Source of the DNA: Puffinus mauretanicus
Taxonomy: Eukaryota; Chordata; Aves; Procellariiformes; Procellariidae
Reading direction: 5' to 3'
Assembly: GCA_023333565.1 (NCBI GenBank)
Contig: JAJKFH010004053.1
Coordinates: forward strand, 1,054,001-1,118,000
Length of the DNA stretch: 64,000 nt
The position numbers and the translations under genes were made by a program. Of the stretch, positions 12,206-23,705 are shown piece by piece. Under the pieces are notes generated by a model, which was not told the origin of the DNA, searched no databases, and worked only from the letters and a program-made list of their open reading frames with translations. Numbering within the stretch: the stretch's first letter is position 1; each line of letters starts with the position of its first letter.

Positions 12206-14870
12206 ACATAGGCAAGGAAGGAAGGGCGATGGGGTAGCCTTGTATGTTAGGGAGTGTTTTGATTGTCTAGAGCTTAATGATGGTGATGTTAGGGTTGGGT
12301 GTTTATGGGTAAGAATCAGGGGGAAGGCCAACAAGGCAGATATCATGGAGGGAGTCTCTTATAGACCACCCAACCAGGATGAAGAGGCAGACAAAATATT
12401 CTATAAGCAGCTGGGAGAAGTCTCACAGTTGCCAGCCCTTGTTCTCATGGGGGACTTGAACTTACTACATGTCAACTGGAAATACAGTACAGTAGAGAGG
12501 AAACAGTCGAGGATGTTCCTGGACTGTGTGGAAGACAACTTCCTGACACAACTGGTGAGTGAGCCAAATAGGGAAGGTGCCCTGTGGACCTGTTGTTTGC
12601 AAACAGAGAAAGACTTGTGGGTGATGAGATGGTTGGAGGCTGTCTTGAGCATAGCGATCACAAAATGATAGAGTTTTCAATTCTTGGAGAAGTAAGGAGG
12701 GGGATCAACAGAACTGCTACCTTGGACTTCCAGACGGTAGACTTTGGCCTGTTTAGGAGACTGGTGGACAGAGTCCTTTGGGAGGCAGTCCTGAGGGGCA
12801 AAGGAGTCCAGGAAGGCTGGACATTCTTCCGGAAGGAAATCTTAAAGGTGCAGGAGCAGGCCATTCCCATGTGCCGAAAGATGAGCCAGCGGGGAAGACC
12901 AGCCTGGCTGAACAGAGAGCTTTGGCTGGAACTCAGGAAAAAAAAAAGATAGTTTATGACCTTTGGAAGAAGGGGCACGCCACTCAGGAGGACTACAAGG
13001 ATGTCGTGAGGTTACGCAGGGAGAAAATTAGAAGGGCCAAACCCAGCTAGAATTTAATCTGTCTACTGCCGTAAAAGACGATAAAAAATGTTTCTATAAA
13101 TGCATTAGCAACAAAAGGAGGGCTAAGGAGAATCTCCATCCTTTATTGGATGCAGGGGGAAACATAGTGACAACGGATGAGGAAAAGGCTGAAGCACTTA
13201 ATGCTTTCTTTGTCTCGGTCTTTAATAGTCAGACCAGTTGTTCTCCGGGTACCCAGCCCCCTGAGCTGGAAGACAGGGATGGGGAGCAGAATGAAGCCCC
13301 CATAATCCAAGGGGAAATGGTTAGCGACCTGCAACATTACTTAGACACACACAAGTCTATGGGGCTGGATAGGATCCACGCAAGGGTACTGAGGGAGCTG
13401 GTGGAAGCGCTTACCAAGCCACTTTTAATCATTTACCAGCAGTCCTGGCTAACTGGGGAGGTCTCAGTTGACTGGAGGTTAACAAATGTGACACCCACCT
13501 ACAAGAAGGGCTGGAAGGAGGATCTGGGGAACTGCAGGCCTGTCAGTCTGACCTCAGTGCTGGGGGAAGTTATAGAGCAGATCATCTTGAGCGTGATCAT
13601 GCAGGATGTACAGGACAACCAGGTGGTCAGGCCCAGTCGGCATGGGTTTATGAAAGGCAAGTCCTGCTTGACTAACCTGATCTCCTTCTATGACAAGGTA
13701 ACCTGCTTAGTGGACAAAGGAAAGGCTGTGGATGTTGTCTACCTGGACTTTAGTAAAGCCTTTGACAGTGTTTCCAACAGCATTCTCCTGGAGAAACTGG
13801 TGGCTCATGGCTTGGATGGGCGTACTCTTTGCTGGGTAAAAAAATGGCTGGGCCCTAAGAGTTGTCGTGAATGGATTTAAATCCAGCTGGTGGCCAGTCA
13901 CAAGTGGTGTTCCCCAGTGCTCAGTTTTGGGGCCAGTTCTGTTTAATATCTTCGTCAACCATCTGGACGAAGGGATCGAGTACACCCTCAGTAAGTTTGC
14001 AGATGACACCATCTGTTGGACAGGAGTGTTGATCTGCTCGAGGGTAGGAAGGCTCTGCAGAGGGATCTGGACAGGCTGGATTGATGGGCCAAGGCCAATT
14101 GTATGAGGTTCAACAAGGCCAAGTGCCGGGTCTTGCACTTGGGTCACAACAACCCCATGCAATGCTACAGGCTTGGGGAAGAGTGGCTGGAAAGCTGCCC
14201 AGAGGAAAAGGACCTGGGGGTGTTGGTTGACAGCCGGCTGAATATGAGCCAGCAATGTGCTCAGGTGGCCAAGAAGGCCAACAGCATCCTGGCCTGTATC
14301 AGAAACAGTGTGGCCAGCAGGAGCAGGGAAATGATCGTCCCCCCATACTTGTCACTGGTGAGGCCACACTTCAAATACTGTGTTCAGTTTTGGGCCCCTC
14401 ACTACAAGAAAGACATTGAGGTGCTGAAGCATGTCCAAAGAAGAGCAAAGAAGCTGGTGAAGAGGGCAAGTCTTATGAGGAGCAGCTGAGGGAACTGGCG
14501 ATGTTTAGCCTGGAGAAAAGGAGGCTGAGGGGAGCCCTTATCACTCTCTACAATTACCTGAAAGGAGGTTTAGCAAGGTGGGTGTCAGTCTCCCAAGTAA
14601 CAAGCAATAAGACAAGAGGGAATGGCCTCAAGTAGTGCCAGGGGATGTTTAAATTGGATATTAGGAAAATTTTTTCACTGAAAGGATTGTCAAGCATTGG
14701 AACAGGCTGCCCAGGGAAGTGGTTGAGTCACCAACCCTGGAAGTATTTAAAAGATATGTAGATGTGGCGCTTAGGGACATGGTTTAGTGGTGGACTTGGC
14801 AGTGCTAGGTTAATGGTTGGACTCAATGATCTTAAAGGGCTTTTCCAACCTAAATGATTCTATGATTTTA
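12206..14870 (+). mobile_element. CR1 LINE retrotransposon, 5'-truncated, + strand
   Basis: This is a non-LTR retrotransposon of the avian CR1 group. From 5' to 3' the remnant contains most of the apurinic-like endonuclease domain, the linker, the reverse transcriptase and the C-terminal part of ORF2. It ends in a short 3' UTR at about 14869 with the CR1 signature: a CTTTTCCAACC word followed by ATTCTATGAT-type repeats. A full CR1 is about 4.5 kb and carries ORF1 and ORF2. Here ORF1, the 5' UTR and the N-terminus of the endonuclease are missing, which is the usual result of incomplete reverse transcription. No target-site duplication is obvious, as is common for CR1. Many frameshifts and one or more nonsense codons show it is an old, immobile copy. 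The 5' boundary is uncertain by a few tens of bases. Confidence 0.95.
12211..14780 (+). pseudogene. CR1 ORF2 (endonuclease-reverse transcriptase) remnant
   Basis: The reading frame is identifiable but broken. Endonuclease signs are YRPPNQ (12360 onward), the GDLN catalytic block (Asp at 12453-12455) and SDH (12653-12661). Reverse transcriptase signs are motif A DFSKAFD (catalytic Asp at 13746-13748), motif [11 protein letters not shown] (13906 onward) and motif C FADD (13996-14007). The usual GVPQGS glycine of motif B is Cys here (TGC at 13918-13920). Frame changes fall near 12582, in the A run at 12939-12949, and near 13041, 13855, 14020 and 14460. An in-frame TGA at 14082-14084 sits where Arg is expected, consistent with CGA-to-TGA decay. 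The longest intact piece is about 278 codons (13046-13880). No functional protein can be made, and the piece is not a host gene. Confidence 0.92.
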
Positions 14871-15552
14871 AGGTTTGTAGTGAATTTCATGATTCAAATA
14901 ATATTTTTATTGTTTTTTTCTTTTTTTTTACATTAGCCTTGCCCAGCCCTCTAGATGTAAAATTGAGAACAGCAAGAATTAGCTTACAAATCATCATATG
15001 TATATAAAAAAAAAAGTTTATATATTTTCCTTTTTCATTAGGAAATTTAAGACAGAAAATATGAAGGACAGAGGCAGAGGAAATAAGAGGATCAGTAGTT
15101 AATTAACTCTTAAACTGACATGTAACTACAAAGTGACTGATGGATGGTGAAATAATGATTCAGTTACCCAAACGCTAGTTTCTGAGCTTTCTAAGTTAAA
15201 TATTATGACAGTACTCAAAGAGACAGCCTTTTCATATTTACGATACTTATAGTTGTTGCAGTGTTCAATTATTTGCATTTTATATTCTTATTTTTGAAGT
15301 ATTGGTTTAAACATTATTTAAAAAAAAAAAAAAACCACAAACAAACAAACCTACTGATATGTTTTGCAATTAAAAGTGAGCAGCAGTCTTCCTTTACAAT
15401 TATTGGCATATGTTTCCTTTCAACATCCCTTGAGACTCTACTTAGCAAAGTAGTTAACACATTTATCTGTTTCAGTTATTGGTTAGCCTGAAATAGCTGA
15501 GAAGCTCACCCTCTTCTCTGAATTGCTGAAACTCTTCCTTATGGCTGATTTT

Positions 15553-15621
15553 TTATATATATATATAAATTTTTTTTTTAATATATAAAATTTTTATATA
15601 TAAATTTATATATATATATAA
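15553..15621. repeat. TA-rich inverted repeat (potential cruciform)
   Basis: A perfect 20-bp inverted repeat has arms at 15553-15572 and 15602-15621, with a 29-nt spacer. The spacer contains a second inverted repeat, 15582-15590 against 15592-15600 (9 bp with a single-base loop). Both are A/T only. The likeliest origin is TA-microsatellite expansion with rearrangement. Confidence 0.85.
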
Positions 15622-15675
15622 GAATAAGGGATTTATGATTTTTTTTGGTTGGTTGGTTTTTTTTTTACTTTTTAT

Positions 15676-15760
15676 ATATCTATCTGGTATGTATATATAC
15701 ACTTATATGTATTTATACATATATGCATGTGTATATATGTAAATATATATGCATATGTTT
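15676..15760 (+). repeat. Imperfect TATATG/TA microsatellite
   Basis: A degenerate alternating purine-pyrimidine tract is built of TATATG, TATACA and ATGCATATG units. It continues the TA-rich zone that begins at 15.55 kb. Confidence 0.75.
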
Positions 15761-18700
15761 GTGGGTAGGTGACTGTACTTATTTCAGCACTGATCATGTG
15801 AAGTATACCATTAGCTTCGAGTGATACCTAAGGCTGCTTGAAAGTAGCCAGATAAATGAAAAAATTCAGTGTCTTCCGTGTAAATATTTTAGCATCAGGT
15901 ATTTCATTCAGAGAGCACCAAGCTCTGAAGGCAGTTTTCCCTCTGATTACCCAAATATATTTCAAAATGGGAGATCCAAATAATAGTGAACAGAGAAATC
16001 TCTAGTCCATGCTGAAAACTATTGGGTAAGACCACACCATTTAGTCAGCTAAACACAGATGTCTGGTAACATTTTAGATGTCCTGGGATATCCACCTGCC
16101 TTCCATTTCAGAAGGATGAGTTTCTCCAGTCTTCTGATGTCCCATGGACACATGTTTGGGACAAAATAGGTTATCTAAAATGGTATTAGACATCTGTGCC
16201 CAGACAACTGACCTGCACTTGTTAGAGGTGCCTCAGAGCTAAGTGTTTCATGGAGAGACTGGTAGGAATACCTGGCCTTAAATTTCTGAAGAACTGTGGT
16301 GGGAGAGAGGGAGGGAGGGAAAGAGAGCTGACTTAAGTAGTGTAAATGCTTATGGCTTCTGTAGAGCAGGAGTGTGGAGGATAGGATGGGCTGATGGTCA
16401 CTGTACTGAGTAAGAAATCTTGGCAGAGTTGGGAGCTTCTACAGCATCAGGGGTAGCAATTGTGCAAAATTCTATCTAGAGACTCCTGCCCTAATACAAC
16501 TAGTAGCCCGTCCATGCCACCTATTTTTGAGTTTAATATACTATTCTTTGCTTTGTTTAATTTATGGAGAAGCTTGTATAATGTAAAATGAAGTTGAGCT
16601 AACTCACTGCTTCCTTCCCCAGGTATTTCAAAAAAATTAATGGAAAAACAAATTATGGAATAAACTAGGAAACAAACTTTTGCACACAAAAGTGTCGGAA
16701 AAATAAGCAGAGAAGGAAACAACACTGAAATAGTTCTGTATGACTACTGAGGAGCCAGTAATATCACGTTTTCATACATATGAATTGCTTTTTATTTGAT
16801 AGCTAGTACTATAGTAGGGAAAAATAAATCATAATACATGCATTACTCAAAATTGCAGGATATTCTAATTCATTTTGTCTTTCCCCGATTTTGTGGATTC
16901 TATTTCCTGCCAGCCTGAGTTTCTAAAAAGTGTATATCTGTGTTCAGATCAGTAGTGTAATAGGCCAAGCTCAGTCCTCAGATATTATTAGTTTTTGTAA
17001 TTGAATGAGTTACGTTGGGGTTACAAGTTACATGTCTTCTACTCTGTGCTGAGTAAGCAGATGTATGTTCTTTCTTATATGAAATAGCTTCCTCTCTGTT
17101 TCATTGAAGAGTAAATTTTCTCAAGTACTCTTGCTTATGAATACATGCCATCAGCACAGACAACTGACACCTTTTAGCCTACAATACCTTTTACATGTCC
17201 CAAAGTACTATGACATTAATACAGATACACAAGAACTGATGATCTGCAGTTTTTAATTATTTTGTTGTTCTGCTCCATGTGGATGAATATATTTAACTCC
17301 AAGCAGCAAAGTTTGAAAAGGTAATCTTAATGCTGATTTAGGGATCTGTGGGAAAAAAAGCACTTCTTGTTCAATGCAGTGTTGAAAAAGACAGATCCAT
17401 AATTTCTCATTAACTCAAGCATAGATAGAAATATCTTGCTCTTGCCTGCCCCTGTGTACAATGCAGAATTATTGCTGGTTTGGTCTGCATTTGTTCAATT
17501 GCTTGATTTTCACTGCAAAAAGTACACAAATACACAAGTTATTTGTATTATACCAAGGCTATGAAGTCAAGCATGGAGAAGTTAAGACAGACAGTACTCA
17601 AGTTGCCCATATATATTTGTTAGTCAGAATTCTCTATATGATCCCACAGTGTTTTTGTCTAGTAAATCCCTGTCCTGTTCAGTGTACAGAATGGATGGCG
17701 CTTTTATTGACCAATTAGTCAGTATTTTTATTCTTTTTTTCTTCTGTATGTAGTCATATCTATGTACTGTAAACTGCAGACAATGTTACCAACACCTTCA
17801 TTAATTTTGCCATGTTCTTCAACACAGTAGTATCTGGAAGCCTTGCAAAGACTATGGCATTTAGTTTCATAACATTGTGGTGGTCAAAAGTATCTCTCAG
17901 TTTTGGTTTCCCACTGAGACAACCAATTGATCTTTCCAGGTTTTTTTTTAGGTTAGTTAGTATCGTAGTTAACTGTACAGACTCTCTTGATAGCAGCTGA
18001 CACTGCAAATACTCAGCAGTTCTGCAAATTAGATCCTGAGGTCCCAGAAAATGAGAAATACAAATTGGTTTAGTGTAAGTTAGTTGCATCACATCACATT
18101 TGTCACTTGCAACCTGCTCACTATTGGCTGAAATAAATATATGCATGTATTCTCTTTAACTTACAGAGCAATGACAAAGAAATTCAGGATTGTTCCTCCT
18201 TTGGCTTCCCATTGAGATTGGAAATGTGGGGCTCAAATATAAAATGGGAAGAGGGAGCAAAAGGAGAAGTTGACCGTAGAGTTCACAGCAGGAGCAGGGA
18301 CTACCTTCCCTCTAGTCTCACCACTCTTGCTCTTTCACGTCCTGCGTAGACCTTCATCTCGTTGTTGGCAGGCGGCAAGGAGAGACTGAGCCCAGGGCCA
18401 CTGGAGTATCTGCTGAAATTACAGGGAGAAAGAATATGCTGTGAAGAGATAAAATGAACTTTTATTTTAGGAGAATGGCTGTATTTCTGACAGTTGGACC
18501 ATCCTTCTGAATGATATAGCCTCCAGCTCCATCCTGCCAGTGAGGAACACATCAGCCTGAAAGATTAAAGTTCAGCAAAATTTTAAGCCACCAAAATCAG
18601 GGCTTTATAATGGGAACTGTCATCTAACTTGAATAATAGTCCCATTCATAATACTTATACTGGATCTTAATCTCACTTAAAGTGAAATTACTCTGGGGAC

Positions 18701-19032
18701 TTAAAATAGGAGTATTTGTAATTTAAATGCCTTCTGAGACTCTTTACATCTCAGATACAGTGTACAATGATGTGCTATGTGCGCTCTCTACAAATGCGTC
18801 TCTGTGTGTGTACAAGTGTCTGCATGTCAATATATACATTCCATATATATTTTTAGATGGATAGTAGTATACAGATAATAGTGAAACCAAGGGGCATAAT
18901 GATGATTTCTTTCTTTAATTATTGTCAACAAATATTTTTTGTTTTGGAAACATCTGACAACACATTATTTTCTGTTCCCCTTTTCACTGGCAAATATAAA
19001 AGTAAAATAGAGTGAAGAGCAGAGAGGAAAGC

Positions 19033-19050
19033 AAAAAAAAAAAAAAAAAA
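19033..19050 (+). repeat. Poly-A run of 18
   Basis: Eighteen consecutive adenines are followed by GGGCAGAAGAAG. No retroposon body or target-site duplication was recognised next to it. Confidence 0.85.
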
Positions 19051-21330
19051 GGGCAGAAGAAGAAATGCAGAGTAATAAAAAGCAAATTATTGTTATGATC
19101 AATTGTGGAGGAAAAGAAAAAACAGGCAAAACAAAATACTTCTCTCTTGAAATGTATGCTATTGAAAGGACTATGAAGCATCCATGCAGTCATCTTTGTT
19201 TTATGACCAGAGCTACGAGATACTTTCTGTGCTCAGAACTGAGCACTGAAAACACTGAATTGAATTTTCTCAAGGCTAAAACTTCTTAATATTTTCAGCA
19301 TACATTTATACCATTACTCATAAATTTGCTATTAGAGACATGCTCAAACTGAGCTCTCAGTGGGATACAGAATTTCATGCTACTTATCCAGTACTGGCCA
19401 TATCTTCTCCTCTTCAGCAAAAGCTCATCAGTTTGTGTAAATTATCATTGCTCTTGCAAGTAGAACTTTATTATAGGTGATGCACATATGCCAGACTCAT
19501 CTAGTATTATAACACTTTCTGTCACCTTCATCCAAACAACATCTGGCAGCAGTTCCCAGAGTGACATTTCAGACATGGAAGCAGAATTAATATGAAGAAA
19601 AATATGGTGGCAGTGGCAATACAACCAGAGAACAACTTCCTCCCCCATTAAGTCAAGATGCTTTTATACTCCAGTGACTTACAAGTCCCTGTTCACTCCC
19701 ACTAGTTTTTTTCTGATACATAGTTTGCAATAGTCCAGTTTTCCATTGTGTTTAGGCCAACTGCTCTCCATGAGAAAGGGTGAGAAAGGCAGATGTCAGC
19801 TCTTTGAACCTGGCATCCAAGACTGAGGTGAAGATATGCTCCTTCGACCTTGTTAGGTATTTACACAAGTATGCTCCTTCTCTGTGGTTCACATGCTGTG
19901 AACTGAATTTGCTGTAATATCGGCAATCACTTCAAAGTCCCCTAAAGCAGCAAGCCTCTTTCCATCCACTATGACTTGTTAGATCTGTATTGTTGCATGT
20001 CACTGCTTACGCAGTCTCTTCAAAAAGTTCCAGTTAAATCTACCACAAACATAAAAAATGAGGAAAATATTATTATTTTATTAGAGGCTTGAACCTAGTT
20101 TTATGGGTATTAAACTGTGGCTCTTAATTACTAAATTTTAATTTTTAATATAAATGCAAAATAATAGAAATTCTGACAAAGATGTAGTTTATAGTTTCCA
20201 GAGAAAGGAAGTTTTAAAAATTTTAAATTTCAAATATTTTAGCTGAGAAACTCAAATACACATAGTGTATAATTATGTGTCATGCCATCATTTATTTTCT
20301 TCATTAAATGCACGTAGAATTTCTCAGCCAAAAAGATTGCATATTGTAGGCTGTACCTTATCACTGTTTACCTACCAAATAGAAGAGGAAACCTTTTTAA
20401 AGAGCTTCGAAGTATTGTACAGACAGACTTCCCACAGTAAGACATCACTAGCCAGATTATGGATCTGTATCACATTCCTAGCCACACAGTCCCAGTCCCT
20501 TCACAGGTGAAGTAGTTGGGTCACTTACCCTTCATGGGTAAAGTAATTCTTATTAGCTGCCATTACTAGCTTTTTTTATGTGCTATGTGTCACTTGTTCT
20601 GCTACAAAAATAGGGTTACTCACCCTAACCTGGAGGACATAGAAATGGAACCCAGACAATGAGAGAACATAGAGAAACAGCTATTTACCATATCTACCCT
20701 TTCATACAGGGATCTTTTTACTTTTACACCGTAGCTTTTTTGAGCTTTGATACAGCTTATTTATCTCAGTATTCATTTTTTTTTCCCTTGTCTTGTACTG
20801 CACTGTGGGCTTCTGAAGTTTCTATATTTTTGTTTTGCTCTTTATATGCTTCCTCCTTAATCACTACAGCTTCTCTTTTCCTTCCAAGGTTCTTTTATGT
20901 ATCTTCTGTAACTTCCTATACAAAAAGCATAGACAAAACCAAAACAGAAACATGCTAACATGTCTGAAAGAATATTAAATATTTTAAAAGCCACAGGTAA
21001 GTCATATTCAGCTGTGCCACAAAACAAAGTAAACCTACTAATTACAAGCTTCTATTGTTAATAGCAGCAACCTTGAGAACTCCCCTTATACACTGAACAC
21101 TTTTTAATTATTTACCCTACTGCAAACATCAGAATTCAGTGTCTCTTCTTTGTTTACCATTGCATCCCCAAGGGACCAAGGTGAGGAGAATACAAAATCA
21201 ATTTCAAGGGGTTGCTCAGAGAGCTATAAGGATTATGTCCATTTGGAAGAAAAAGAAATGTGACACACCAAATACTTTGGGGATCTGAATCAAGTTTCTA
21301 TCATGTGTGTGCTTAAGGATCAAAGAAGCC

Positions 21331-21430
21331 TGAGAGATGGAAAAAGCCTATTAGACTCCATCCTCTGGCCACCACCTTTGTAAATGCAGCAAATCCTTCT
21401 CAAATAGAGGCTGTAAATAAAGGCAATGAC
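21331..21430 (-). mobile_element. Old CR1 3'-tail fragment (probable), - strand
   Basis: The words GAGATGGAAAAAGCCTATTAG and CTCCATCC, then GGCCA and an AATGCAG, resemble from memory the reverse complement of the conserved 3' region of older CR1 subfamilies, which read roughly ATGGAAAAGACCTATTAG, then TCCATCC, then GCAGGATTGTTCC. The copy is short and heavily diverged, with no open frame. Identification rests on word similarity and order only. Confidence 0.5.
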
Positions 21431-22159
21431 AACTGAAACTTCATCGTTAATTTCCCAGGAACTAATTGCAGAAGCTGGATAATTTTACACTGACTTCAGT
21501 GGCATTCTGCAACTGTGAGTCTTCATGATTTTGTTTGCAGGCCAGTTTTCTAATGTTGTATCCATGAGAGATCCTGCCTGCTGGTGATAATGCCCTTGCT
21601 CACTGGGACCTGTGCTCTAGCCAGGCTCCCTCCCTCCTTGTGGGGCTCTTTTTCCCACACGTCCCCATCCACATATGGGGAATCTCTTGCAATGTGGTGG
21701 ACGTAGTGGAGAAGCAGAACATTTCAGCACATCTGAAAGCTTTCCATCAGCTTTCTGGTGAGAAAAAGAAAAACATTTCTTCTTGTCCGGAAAGGGCAGA
21801 ATGATCCATTTCAACAGTGTTCTCAACCCCAAATACTAGCAGTGATGGCCAGGAGGAAATGCAGAGGGTACTGGTACTATGGCTGAAGAAAATACGAATT
21901 TAACTCCTCCTAACACATCTGTGTTGCCCACACAACTCTCTGACCAGCTTTGTTCCCCCATGACCTCCTGCCAGCACCATGCCCTGGGTAAAGCACTCAG
22001 CAGAAAACTGCTAAGTCACCGGTAAGTAACTGGTGTGGGTAGCTGCTCTCATCTCGTCAGGGCCATGAGTGTAGCCCCTTCCCCAGTGGTGTGCTGCCTC
22101 TGCTCAGGGCCAGCTTTGCCAGAGCAGCTCTGAGGCACCCTGGTAGAGGGTCAAGCCCA

Positions 22160-22410
22160 TCGCTCAGGAGCTGAATTTAAGCTGAGATCCTGGGCCCTGG
22201 TCTCTGTCTGAGCTACATTGCAGCTGCATGCCAGACCCCTTTGGTTTGGTCCCTGTCTGACTGACCAGACTGACATCAGTTTGATCTGCCTCGTCGCTGT
22301 GGACTTGCCTGGAGATCTGGACTCTTGGCTGTTGAACCTGGTTGCTGTCATTGGACTTGCTCTGCTCTTCCTGTTCACATAGTGTGGGACGGCCCCCCTT
22401 TGGCAAAGCT
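22160..22410. repeat. Unidentified interspersed-repeat-like block
   Basis: A GC-richer block contains recurring words such as CTGTCTGA, CTGGACTTG-like and GACTTGC, with clean edges relative to the AT-rich flanks. The pattern resembles a degraded avian transposable-element fragment, possibly an LTR, but I cannot assign a family. No terminal repeats or target-site duplication were found. Confidence 0.3.
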
Positions 22411-23686
22411 GCAATGAGATTTCAGTGTGAGTTATCAAGCAAATAACTGCTCTGCTGAATATGCAATCCAAGCAGGATTTTTCAGACGCTTTCAGATATA
22501 TATAATGTTTTCCATGACTAAGGAAAAAGATAAAGTTATAAATTATAGCAACTGAAATAACTGTTTTTATTCATGAACGCACTCAAAAATTATTCAAAAA
22601 TTTTCTCTTGTTTACCTATTTACAAAATTGTAAGGCAGGTTGCCTAGAGACAATCAAGGTCGGATAGTTGTCAATAAAGGTGAGTTCCTATATAGATAAA
22701 ACCAGTTTCCTATTAATCTCCAACCTCTCTTGGTAGTACTGATCAATTAAAGTCAGCGGCACAAAAGTTTGGAAATGCAGGTGCAAGTGATTCAAGAATT
22801 TTGGCATCTGGATCTGTCCCTCTATCATCAGCAGAGAAAGATCCCTTGGGCTTAGACTCACTGCCAGGGGTGGCAGCTGGTAGGGAAAATATTGGTTTTA
22901 CAGCAACTGCTGAAGCATGAAGTGGCTGGTAGCAGTAGCTGCCCAAGAAGGAAATGCCCATCCCTGTAACAGAATAGAGAGGGAATGGTGTGTAAGATCC
23001 TCTAGCAACGGTGTGCAGCATCTTCTGTTGTAGGGAATCCAGGAGATCCCAAGGACAAACACCAGAATTTGACACAAGCCTACCTGAAACAATGATTCCT
23101 GTGAGGGACACCTGAATAGTCAAGAAGGGATTACTGAATGCACAGTGGAACGACCTCAGGCTTTCATGCAGGGGTACATTGTACTTTAGACCTCGGGATG
23201 TGGCCATGTGGTGAGACTCAAGACTCTGCTGAGATGGATGTCATTTACTACCCAATTGGCACTGACATCTGCGTATACTGGAGTGCCTTATGAAGGAATT
23301 CTACACATCTGGCCTGTGTCTGTAGTGTCACTTTTCCATTATGCCAATATCTGAGGATCTTGGGGTCAGAAGTTTAGGTATGCTGGTTGGTACTCCCAAG
23401 GATAACATTAGCTGTTGGGTTTTGGTCTGGTTTGTTTTCTACTCCAGCTCTCTCACATATGCAGCCTTCATAGTTCCTGGAGGGGTATGCTTGTGTCTCT
23501 GTTCCGTAAACACAGCACGTGCCAGGAGAAGGGGCTGGGTGCATAGATTTTATAGGTGTCTACAGTAAGGACATAACTGCTGGGTGGAACTTTCACTGGG
23601 TTATCTCCTACTCTACGTCTGCAAAGCAGTGTGAAACATTCAGATTACAAAGCTAATGATCTGAATATCCTTTCTCTGAATTATTC

Positions 23687-23705
23687 TTTTTTTTTTTTTT
23701 TTTTT
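23687..23705 (+). repeat. Poly-T run of 19
   Basis: Nineteen consecutive thymines, an ordinary mononucleotide tract. If read as a poly-A tail on the - strand, no adjacent retroposed gene is recognised. Confidence 0.85.

Larger units (their letters stand above)
14871..21330. other. Non-coding DNA, AT-rich
   Basis: Open frames are at most about 128 codons. The longest, on the - strand at 17760-18146, has no recognisable domain. The stretch includes TA-rich microsatellites (15.55-15.76 kb), a GA-rich patch near 16300-16327 and an A run at 19033-19050. Nothing else can be supported. Confidence 0.6.

Noticed and set aside
13707..14255. 182-codon open frame on the - strand
   Set aside because: It lies antisense across the CR1 reverse-transcriptase region; its openness is a by-product of CR1 codon composition.
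17760..18146. 128-codon - strand frame considered as a transposase fragment
   Set aside because: No catalytic motif or family signature could be identified, and neighbouring sequence does not extend the similarity.
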